Below, piece after piece: positions 1 to 5,309 of a stretch of 6,551 nucleotides of DNA (positions are counted from its first letter, which is position 1; each line of letters begins with the position of its first letter). This DNA comes from Bog-756 sp036553725 (GTDB lineage Bacteria; Actinomycetota; Acidimicrobiia; Acidimicrobiales; RAAP-2), in the NCBI GenBank assembly GCA_036553725.1, contig DATBOO010000155.1:1-6551 (forward strand). The letters are read 5' to 3'. Below the pieces are notes generated by a model. That model was not told where the DNA came from and searched no databases. It saw only the letters and a program-made list of their open reading frames with translations. The translations under genes and the position numbers were made by a program.

Positions 1-320
1 GAGACGTTTGGGTGGCCCGGCTGTCGGGGGCGGACACCTGCGTCACGCCGGTGTTGTCGGCGGCCGAGCTGGCCGACGACGAGCAGTACGCGGCCCGCCA
101 CGCCATCGTGGATGCGATCGCCGATGCGGGGGAGCGGCCCGGTTCCCCGCCGCCGGCCCGCTTCCGGCAGGTGGGTCCGGTGATGGCCGGCATGACGTCG
201 CCGGAGGGCCCGGTCGTGGCCCCCGACCCGCTGCGGACCGATACCGACGAGCTGCTGGCCGGCGCCGGCCTCACCGCCGCGACCATCGCCGGCCTGCGAA
301 CCAAGGGGGTGGTGGCATGA
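1..320 (+). CDS. CaiB/BaiF family (type III) CoA-transferase or alpha-methylacyl-CoA racemase, C-terminal part
   Basis: Partial gene: only the last 105 codons lie in the window, read from base 3 to the TGA at 318-320, and the start is upstream. The family either moves CoA between carboxylic acids or, in the AMACR branch, epimerises 2-methylacyl-CoA; both act in the cytoplasm. The visible part has typical C-terminal features: a DTCVTPVLS segment followed by an E-x5-Q-x3-R element (the D-x-C-V-x-P-V pattern common in AMACR-like proteins), a middle RFRQVGP stretch, and a terminal region of the form DT-x-ELL-x4-L-x5-I-x-LR-x-KGVV, which matches the usual end of the family. The catalytic Asp lies in the missing N-terminal part, so transferase and racemase cannot be separated. 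The stop overlaps the next start as ATGA, implying one transcript and coupled translation. Family is fairly secure; the exact reaction is not. Confidence 0.85.
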   Translation, partial: DVWVARLSGADTCVTPVLSAAELADDEQYAARHAIVDAIADAGERPGSPPPARFRQVGPVMAGMTSPEGPVVAPDPLRTDTDELLAGAGLTAATIAGLRTKGVVA

Positions 321-856
321 GCGCCATCGGAGCCGCCGACATCGGCGGGCTGATCGGGGTCGAACAGTACGAGGAAGCGGGGGAGTTCCCCGTCGAGCAG
401 GGCTATATCTGGACGACGTGCGCGTCGGTGGAGAACGGCAACCCGCTGTTCTGGGACGAGCAGGTGGCCGAGCGGGTGACCGGGGGCCCCATCGCCCCGC
501 CCACCATGGTCTCGGTGTGGTTCCGCCCCCATCACTGGGCCCCGGGCCGCACCACCCAGGGGCTACCCCTCCAGATCCACTTCGACCTGAAGGAGGGCCT
601 CGGACTCCCCGAGGCGGTGATGAGCGACAACACCATCGTCTTCCACGAGCCGGTCCGGCCCGGCGACCGGCTGGTGACCCGCCAGATCCTGCGGTCGGTC
701 AGCGACGAGAAGACCACCAGGCTGGGGACCGGCCGGTTCTGGGTCATCGACGTGGTGTACCGCAACCAACGCGACGACCTGGTGGCGGTCGAGAGCTACA
801 CCGGGTTCGGCTATCGCCGCCCGGAGGCGGCGGGCGACCGGGGGTCGGCCTCGTGA
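317..856 (+). CDS. MaoC N-terminal / FAS1-like dehydratase domain protein (non-catalytic half of a split enoyl-CoA hydratase)
   Basis: A 179-residue single hotdog-fold protein. The ATG at 317 was chosen because it overlaps the preceding stop (ATGA); reading further upstream in this frame gives a Gly/Arg-rich shadow of the CoA-transferase gene. Seen in the sequence: an ENGNPLFWD segment at about residues 39-47, a GGPIAPPTM segment at 57-64, and a DNTIVFHEPVRPGDRL stretch at 104-119, the usual beta-strand signature of MaoC_dehydrat_N/FAS1-like domains. It lacks the D-x-x-P-x-H dyad motif of the hydratase-2 family, which is present in the next gene. In known actinobacterial steroid-degradation hydratases (ChsH1/ChsH2 type) two such unequal halves form one enzyme with a wide acyl-CoA pocket. 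I infer the same pairing here. The next gene starts within its stop (GTGA), supporting equal production of both halves. Confidence 0.85.
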   Translation: MSAIGAADIGGLIGVEQYEEAGEFPVEQGYIWTTCASVENGNPLFWDEQVAERVTGGPIAPPTMVSVWFRPHHWAPGRTTQGLPLQIHFDLKEGLGLPEAVMSDNTIVFHEPVRPGDRLVTRQILRSVSDEKTTRLGTGRFWVIDVVYRNQRDDLVAVESYTGFGYRRPEAAGDRGSAS

Positions 857-1338
857 GGGCCGCCGCCGAACGCCTGCTGGCCGGTGACGTGGCCGTGGGC
901 GACCAACTACCCGAGCTGTCGTATCCGGTGACCGCCACCACCGTGGTCCTCGGGGCCCTGGCCGCCCGTGACTGGCGGCCCATGCACCACGACAAGGACT
1001 TCGCCGTCGAGCGCAACGGCACCCGCGATATCTTCCTCAACACGCCCAACCAGGCCGCCTGGTTCGAGCGGTTCGTGACCGACTGGACGGGCCCCTTCGG
1101 GCGCCTGCAGCGGATGACCTTCCGCATGCTCGGGTCGATCTTCCCCGGCGACACCATGGTCTTCCGGGGTGAGGTCACCGATGCCGGCGTGGACGAGACG
1201 GGGTGCGCCTGGGCGGCCCTGGACATCGCCGTCTCGGTCGACGGCGATGCCAAGACGACCTGCAAGGCCCGGGTGGCGCTCCCCCTCAGCGGGGACGACA
1301 ACCCCTGGGACCGCCGGGGAGACCGGTGGCAGCCGTGA
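853..1338 (+). CDS. MaoC family dehydratase (catalytic half of a heteromeric (R)-enoyl-CoA hydratase)
   Basis: A 161-residue hotdog protein starting at the GTG at 853, inside the GTGA overlap with the preceding gene. Residues 39-47 (RDWRPMHHD) match the hydratase-2 motif: Asp40 and His45 are the expected catalytic pair, followed by Asp47, although the usual Gly and Asn of the S-G-D-x-N-P-x-H core are replaced. LGSIFPGDTM at 93-102 is the second family hallmark (strand plus F-P-G-D turn). MaoC hydratases add water to a trans-2-enoyl-CoA to give the (R)-3-hydroxyacyl-CoA. The protein is somewhat longer than minimal MaoC proteins, with extra residues around 55-80 (NTPNQAAWFERFVTDW) that probably shape the acyl pocket or the contact with its partner. 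It likely works with the protein encoded just upstream and hydrates the product of the acyl-CoA dehydrogenase downstream. Substrate unknown. Confidence 0.87.
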   Translation: MRAAAERLLAGDVAVGDQLPELSYPVTATTVVLGALAARDWRPMHHDKDFAVERNGTRDIFLNTPNQAAWFERFVTDWTGPFGRLQRMTFRMLGSIFPGDTMVFRGEVTDAGVDETGCAWAALDIAVSVDGDAKTTCKARVALPLSGDDNPWDRRGDRWQP

Positions 1339-1342
1339 GCCA

Positions 1343-1356
1343 TCGACCGGGGTCGA
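1343..1356. repeat. short inverted repeat in the MaoC / acyl-CoA dehydrogenase gap
   Basis: TCGACC, two G residues, then GGTCGA: a 6-base inverted repeat starting five bases after the MaoC stop. The two-base centre is too tight for a full RNA hairpin (only four pairs would form), so it would make more sense as a small protein-binding site than as a terminator. In GC-rich DNA this could be chance. Confidence 0.25.
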
Positions 1357-1395
1357 CCACCTCACCCTTCATGCCTTCTCTCGCATCGCCAGAAC

Positions 1396-1400
1396 AGGAG
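1396..1400 (+). promoter_or_regulatory. ribosome binding site of the acyl-CoA dehydrogenase gene
   Basis: AGGAG with an 8-base spacer to the ATG at 1409. It is the best Shine-Dalgarno match near this gene and fixes the start, ruling out the much longer reading of the same frame from 1169, which would run through the end of the MaoC gene. Confidence 0.75.
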
Positions 1401-1408
1401 ACCTGACC

Positions 1409-2539
1409 ATGTTGGACCTCAGATTCAGCCCCGAGCAGGAGATGCTGCGCGAGACGGTGCGAGGCGTGTGCGCCACGACGAGCCCTCTGAGCGTGGTGCG
1501 AGAGCTCGAGGACGACCCGGTCGGGTACTCGCCGGAGCTGTGGAAGCAGCTGGCCCATCTCGACCTCATCGGGCTCCAGCTGCCCGAGCGGTACGGCGGG
1601 TCGGGCATGACCGCCCTGGAGAGCGCGGTGCTCTACGAGGAGTTCGGACGCTCCCTGGCCCCGTCGCCGCACTTCGTCAGCTCGATCCTGTCGGGCGGTG
1701 CGCTGGCCTCGGCCGGGAGCGAGGCCCTGAAGCAGGAGTGGCTGCCCCGGATCGTGAGCGGCGAGGCCGTCCTCACCCCGGCCTGGCTCGAGCCCGAGAA
1801 CGGCTTCGGGCCGAAGGGCGTCCAGGTCCGCGCCGTGCCCGACGGCGACGGCTTCTCCATCTCGGGGACCAAGCGGCACGTGGGGTTCGCCAAGGCGGCC
1901 ACCCGGCTGGTGGTGCTGGCCCGCACCGGCGACGCCCCGGGCGACGTCGACCTGTTCGTGGTCGACCCGTCGGCCGAGGGGCTGACCCTCACCCAGCAGA
2001 TGACCATCGCCTCGGACACCCAGTACCGGGTCGACTGCGACCGGGTCCGGGTCACCCCGGACGACCGCATCGGGGGGCCGGGGAGCGGCTGGTCCACCTG
2101 GGAACGGGTCATGCACGACGGGATCATTCTGGCCGCGGCCCAGGCCGTCGGCGGGTCGCAGTACGCCATGGAGATCACCGTGCAGTACGCCAAGGACCGC
2201 CAGCAGTTCGACAAGCCGCTTGGTGCCTTTCAGGCGCTGGCCCACTACCTGGCCGACGCCTCGACCACCGTGGACGGCGCCGAGATGCTGGTCCACGAGG
2301 CGGCCTGGGCACGATCGGAGGGGCGGAGCGTGGCCAAGCTGGCCCCGATGGCCAAGCTCTTCGCCTGCCAGGTCTTCCGGGACGTGACCGCCACCGCCCA
2401 GCAGATCTTCGGGGGCATCGGGTTCACCGTCGAGTTCGACATCCAGCTCTACTTCCGCCGGGCCAAGCAGCTCCAGATCTCATGGTGGGACACCCGCTAC
2501 CTCGAGGAGCTCGTGGCGGCCGCCGTGCTCGACAACTGA
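1409..2539 (+). CDS. acyl-CoA dehydrogenase (FadE/CaiA-like flavoprotein)
   Basis: A 376-residue protein of normal length for the family. It should oxidise an acyl-CoA to the trans-2-enoyl-CoA using FAD, passing electrons to ETF. Domains in order: N-terminal helices (residues 1-115, with QLPERYGGSGM at 57-67 and a YEEFGRSLAPSP segment at 76-87), a middle beta domain (about 120-220; the SGTKRHV segment at 152-158 is typical), and a C-terminal helical domain (225-376) with AKDRQQFDKPLGAFQALAH at 261-279 and QQIFGGIGFTVEFDIQLYFRR at 331-351, both FAD/tetramer-contact signatures. The C-terminal catalytic Glu of MCAD-type enzymes is absent: that position falls in ISWWDT (357-362). The alternative helix-G position used by isovaleryl-CoA dehydrogenase aligns with Asp237 (MHDGIIL). 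Actinobacterial relatives often work as two-subunit enzymes; no second subunit gene is in the window. Co-directional with the MaoC genes, 70 bases downstream. Confidence 0.93.
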   Translation: MLDLRFSPEQEMLRETVRGVCATTSPLSVVRELEDDPVGYSPELWKQLAHLDLIGLQLPERYGGSGMTALESAVLYEEFGRSLAPSPHFVSSILSGGALASAGSEALKQEWLPRIVSGEAVLTPAWLEPENGFGPKGVQVRAVPDGDGFSISGTKRHVGFAKAATRLVVLARTGDAPGDVDLFVVDPSAEGLTLTQQMTIASDTQYRVDCDRVRVTPDDRIGGPGSGWSTWERVMHDGIILAAAQAVGGSQYAMEITVQYAKDRQQFDKPLGAFQALAHYLADASTTVDGAEMLVHEAAWARSEGRSVAKLAPMAKLFACQVFRDVTATAQQIFGGIGFTVEFDIQLYFRRAKQLQISWWDTRYLEELVAAAVLDN

Positions 2540-2541
2540 CC

Positions 2542-2570
2542 CGCCCGCCCGCCCCCGACGGGCGAGCCCG
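2542..2570 (+). terminator. possible hairpin terminator after the acyl-CoA dehydrogenase gene
   Basis: Just after the stop, CGCCCG (2546-2551, with an overlapping copy at 2542-2547) can pair with CGGGCG (2559-2564) around a 7-base loop. A competing hairpin CGGG-CGAG-CCCG covers 2559-2570. No T-run follows, so this is not a classical intrinsic terminator; actinobacterial terminators often lack one. The position, just ahead of a promoter-like region, supports the call. Confidence 0.35.
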
Positions 2571-2585
2571 CGGTCGGCGGTGATC

Positions 2586-2616
2586 ACGACATGCCCGGGC
2601 CGGGGTGCGCTACGGT
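2586..2616 (+). promoter_or_regulatory. candidate promoter of the MFS permease gene
   Basis: TACGGT at 2611-2616 fits the actinobacterial -10 pattern TAnnnT. Nineteen bases upstream is ACGACA (2586-2591), four of six matches to TTGACA. Transcription would begin near 2623, giving a leader of about 50 bases before the ATG at 2673. The same hexamer precedes the exonuclease gene further right. Confidence 0.4.
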
Positions 2617-2621
2617 CGCAC
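2605..2621. promoter_or_regulatory. inverted repeat straddling the -10 hexamer (possible operator)
   Basis: GTGCG, seven bases, CGCAC: perfect 5-base arms with the TACGGT hexamer in the spacer. A repressor bound here would block RNA polymerase. A perfect 8-base palindrome, GTGATCAC (2580-2587), sits over the candidate -35. No regulator gene is in the window, so the binding protein is unknown and chance cannot be excluded. Confidence 0.3.
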
Positions 2622-2660
2622 ACGGGGCACGGTCCGGAGGGTCGGATCACCCGAGCAACA

Positions 2661-2667
2661 GGGGGAG
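2661..2667 (+). promoter_or_regulatory. ribosome binding site of the MFS permease gene
   Basis: GGGGGAG, five bases before the ATG at 2673. It selects this start over the in-frame upstream reading from 2580, which would translate the candidate promoter. Confidence 0.65.
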
Positions 2668-2672
2668 CAGGC

Positions 2673-4523
2673 ATGGCAACTGACGCTGCATCCGTAGTGA
2701 CCCCGGGCGGGGAGAGCGGCACCCCTGCCCACGGATCGCTCTTCCGATTCTTGTTCGTCCACGAGATCGACGAGTACCCGGCCAACGGCAAGCGCACCGG
2801 ATACCTGGCGCTGGCCGTGCTGGCCACCATCGTCCTCTATTACACGTACTACACGCAGACCGGGGTGACCCCCAACATCCTGCAGTACTACCACATGTCC
2901 TTCAGCTTCTACGTGTGGATCGTGATCATCTCCAACCTCATCGGTGCATTTGCATCGCTGCCGGCCAGCAAGACCGACAAGCTGGGCCGGTCCAACGTCA
3001 TCATCTACGGGTTGCTCATCGTCGGACTGCTGGTGGCCATCGCCGTCCCCAACGCCAAGACCGAGTGGCAGTTCGCGGTGGCCATCTGTGCGCTGGGACT
3101 GGTCGAAGGGGCGATCCTGGTGGCCACTCCGGCCATGGTGCGTGACTTCAGTCCGCAGCTGGGGCGGGCCTCGGCCATGGGGTTCTGGACGGTCGGCCCG
3201 GTGGCCGGCAGCCTGGTCACCAGCATCGTGGCCAGCAATACGCTGGACCACTTCGTCGACTGGCAGAGCCAGTTCATCATCTCGGGGGTGACCTCGCTGG
3301 TGGTGTTCGCCATCAGCCTGGTCCTCATGAAGGACCTGTCGTCCAAGCTGCGGGACCAGTTGATGGTCTCGGCCCGGGACCAGGCGCTGGTGGAGGCCAG
3401 GGCCCGCGGCATCTCGAACGAGGAGCTGGTGGCCGCCACCACCCACCCGTGGCGCCAGATCCTCAAGTGGGACCTGGCCATCTCGTCGCTCGGGATCGCC
3501 GTGTTCCTGCTCATCTACTACGCGGCGGCCGGGTTCTTCACCATCTACTACTCGACCGTCTTCGTGAATTCCGACGGCCTCAACCTCTCGGTGACCCAGG
3601 CCAACAGCCTGAACGAATGGTTCTGGGGGGCCGACGCCATCGCCCTCATCGTGTTCGGGGTCCTCTCCGACCGGTTGAAGGTGCGCAAGCCCTTCATGCT
3701 GGTCGGGGCCCTGGGTGCCATCGCCACCCTCATCGTCTTCCTGGCCCAGACCAGCCACCCCCACACCGCCCTTTCCCGGCTGGTGGTCATCGAGGTGATA
3801 CTGGCGGCCTTCCTCTCCCTGACCTACGCGCCGTGGATGGCCGGCTACACCGAGATGGTCGAGGCCAAGAACCCGGCCCTGGTCGGCACCGGGCTGGCCC
3901 TGTGGGGATGGATCCTCCGGTTGGTGGTGGGCATCTCGTTCATCTTCCTCCCCGTCGTGATCACCTCGGTCAACCCGGTGGTGGACAACCTCCATCTGGC
4001 CCAGCCGCCGACGGCGCCGTTCAATGTCCAGCAGTTCCAGGTCGACCACCCGAAGAACGTGGCCTTTGCCACGGCCAACGCCGCCCAGCTCCAGGTGCTG
4101 AACGAGCCTCAGAACGCAGCGGTCGTGAACAAGCTGACCGAGGCGCTGACTCCGGCGAACCTGGCCGAAGCCAAGGCGGTCCTTCCGCCCGCGACCTACA
4201 CCTTCCTCCTTACCCACTCCACCCAGCTCACGACGCTGATCGTTCCGTACAAGGCCCAGTTCGCCTATCTCTCCACCCACGAGGCTGCGCTCACCCAGTT
4301 GAGCAACGGGGTGGCCAAGTCGCCCGAGCAATGGAGGAACTGGTTCTGGGTGTGCGTCGGCGGCATGGTCCTCTTCATTCCGACCATCTGGCTCAATCGG
4401 GGCCGGTGGAGCCCGCGCAATGCCCGTCGGGACGACCAGAAGCACAAGGACGACGTGGACGCGGAGCTGCGGGAGCTGGTCGGGGCCAGTGCCATGGCCG
4501 GTATGCCGGAGGCGGGGCGCTAA
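2673..4523 (+). CDS. MFS family permease with a large segment between the last two membrane helices
   Basis: A 616-residue integral membrane protein, well above the usual 400-450 of a 12-helix MFS carrier. Approximate helices: 43-61, 79-97, 107-126, 132-152, 170-187, 200-219, 268-293, 318-331, 340-358, 368-390, 403-432 and 556-574. The loop between helices 2 and 3 has a degenerate motif A (SKTDKLGRSNV, 99-109), and its counterpart after helix 8 is clear (FGVLSDRLKVRKP, 328-340). VRDFSPQLGRASAMGFW at 156-172 is a conserved helix 4-5 signature. A central cytoplasmic loop (220-266) is charged and helical. Residues 433-555 form a soluble Ala/Gln/Asn/Leu-rich segment, by topology extracytoplasmic. 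The C-terminal tail (575-616) is charged and cytoplasmic. Transport direction and substrate are not readable. Its place beside acyl-CoA genes suggests uptake of a carboxylic or lipid-like substrate, but it has its own promoter candidate, so the link is inference. Confidence 0.88.
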   Translation: MATDAASVVTPGGESGTPAHGSLFRFLFVHEIDEYPANGKRTGYLALAVLATIVLYYTYYTQTGVTPNILQYYHMSFSFYVWIVIISNLIGAFASLPASKTDKLGRSNVIIYGLLIVGLLVAIAVPNAKTEWQFAVAICALGLVEGAILVATPAMVRDFSPQLGRASAMGFWTVGPVAGSLVTSIVASNTLDHFVDWQSQFIISGVTSLVVFAISLVLMKDLSSKLRDQLMVSARDQALVEARARGISNEELVAATTHPWRQILKWDLAISSLGIAVFLLIYYAAAGFFTIYYSTVFVNSDGLNLSVTQANSLNEWFWGADAIALIVFGVLSDRLKVRKPFMLVGALGAIATLIVFLAQTSHPHTALSRLVVIEVILAAFLSLTYAPWMAGYTEMVEAKNPALVGTGLALWGWILRLVVGISFIFLPVVITSVNPVVDNLHLAQPPTAPFNVQQFQVDHPKNVAFATANAAQLQVLNEPQNAAVVNKLTEALTPANLAEAKAVLPPATYTFLLTHSTQLTTLIVPYKAQFAYLSTHEAALTQLSNGVAKSPEQWRNWFWVCVGGMVLFIPTIWLNRGRWSPRNARRDDQKHKDDVDAELRELVGASAMAGMPEAGR

Positions 4524-4573
4524 GCCACGGCGCGGCCCTCCCGGGGACGGGGGACGGTGTCGCACCCTCCGCC

Positions 4574-4589
4574 TACGGTGGTCGGCGTG
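4574..4589 (+). promoter_or_regulatory. candidate leaderless promoter and start of the exonuclease gene
   Basis: TACGGT at 4574-4579 (TAnnnT) is followed after seven bases by a GTG at 4587-4589. That is the spacing expected when transcription starts on the first base of the start codon, as in many actinobacterial leaderless genes. The -35 is poor: GGGACG (4551-4556), 17 bases upstream. No convincing Shine-Dalgarno precedes 4587, which agrees with a leaderless reading. Confidence 0.4.
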
Positions 4590-5309
4590 TTGAGCCCAGG
4601 GGAGGGCCGGGCGGGATACCGGGGCGCAGGTCGGGCGGGGTTCGCAGTGGTGGACGTGGAGACCACGGGACTCTCGCCCGAAGAGGAGCGGATCGTCGAG
4701 GTCGGCGTGGTCATCCTCGATCCCGCCGGTGTCGAGCTCGGTTCCTTCTGCACGCTGGTCGACCCCGGCCGCCACCCCGGTCCGACCCACGTCCACGGGA
4801 TCTCGGGGGAGATGCTCGACGGGGCGCCGACGTTCACCTCGATCCAGCCGTTCCTGGCCCACCAGCTGTCCGGTCGGGTGGTGGTGGGGCACAACGTCGA
4901 CGCCTTCGACCTCGCCTTCCTCCGAGCCGAGTGCCGGCGAGCCGGCGGGGAGGGCCTGGTCCCGGGCGACGTCCCGACCGTGGACACCTGGCAGCTGGCC
5001 CAGCGTCACCTCGGATCGGCGTGCCGGGCCGGACTGGCCGAGTGCTGCGGGCACTTCGGGCTGCGGTGGGACGACCATCATCACGCCCTGGGCGACGCCC
5101 GGGTCACCGCTGCCCTGCTGGCCTCGTTGCGGGCACAGCTCGGCGACGACGCCCTCCGGATGTCCTCCGTGCTCGACCAGGCCCGGGACTCGGTGTGGCC
5201 CGGCGGCTCCGAGGTGCGACCCGGGGTCCGGGTCCGTGCCGACGCCCCCGGCCCGAGGCGGTGGCCGAACCGATGGCGACGGCGGCTCAGTCGGCGGGGC
5301 CGCCGCTGA
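4587..5309 (+). CDS. DEDDh-family 3'-5' exonuclease (DnaQ/epsilon-like exonuclease domain)
   Basis: A 240-residue protein from the GTG at 4587; an in-frame GTG at 4557, with GGGGA nine bases upstream, would add ten residues. It removes nucleotides from 3' ends using two metal ions. All motifs are intact: Exo I VVDVETTG (21-28, Asp23 and Glu25), Exo II VGHNVDAFDLAFL (100-112, Asp108), and Exo III HHALGDA (165-171, His165 general base and Asp170). A VHGIS segment at 69-73 is also typical. The domain ends near 185. What follows has no recognised domain and finishes in an Arg-rich tail (10 Arg in the last 17 residues) that may bind nucleic acid. There is no polymerase, GIY-YIG or BRCT domain, so it is a stand-alone nuclease: accessory proofreading, repair or RNA trimming are all possible. 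It converges on the DMT transporter gene with a 23-base overlap. Confidence 0.9.
   Translation: MLSPGEGRAGYRGAGRAGFAVVDVETTGLSPEEERIVEVGVVILDPAGVELGSFCTLVDPGRHPGPTHVHGISGEMLDGAPTFTSIQPFLAHQLSGRVVVGHNVDAFDLAFLRAECRRAGGEGLVPGDVPTVDTWQLAQRHLGSACRAGLAECCGHFGLRWDDHHHALGDARVTAALLASLRAQLGDDALRMSSVLDQARDSVWPGGSEVRPGVRVRADAPGPRRWPNRWRRRLSRRGRR
5287..5309. terminator. inverted repeat filling the convergent gene overlap (possible bidirectional terminator)
   Basis: The 23-base overlap of the two convergent genes is itself a near-perfect inverted repeat. TCAG (5287-5290) pairs with CTGA (5306-5309), and CGGCGG (5292-5297) with CCGCCG (5300-5305), with T5291 bulged. Allowing a four-base loop, nine pairs form. 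The outer ends are the two stop codons. No T-run follows on either strand, so the terminator role is inferred from position and symmetry. Confidence 0.4.

Noticed and set aside
1169..1408. Upstream extension of the acyl-CoA dehydrogenase frame into the MaoC gene
   Set aside because: The added residues are an out-of-frame copy of the MaoC coding region, and the AGGAG and ATG at 1396-1411 give the family's normal N-terminus.
1286..2296. A 336-codon minus-strand open frame opposite the acyl-CoA dehydrogenase
   Set aside because: Antisense shadow of a gene with clear family signatures; composition is Gly/Arg/Pro/His-rich with no domain.
4538..4554. Hairpin after the permease stop (CCCG pairing with CGGG around four bases)
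   Set aside because: Only four strong pairs, no T-run, and it overlaps the promoter region of the next gene.
2610..5084. An 824-codon open frame on the minus strand opposite the permease and exonuclease genes
   Set aside because: It is antisense to two well-supported genes, its product is His/Gly/Asp/Arg-rich low-complexity protein without any family motif, and long antisense frames are expected in DNA this GC-rich.
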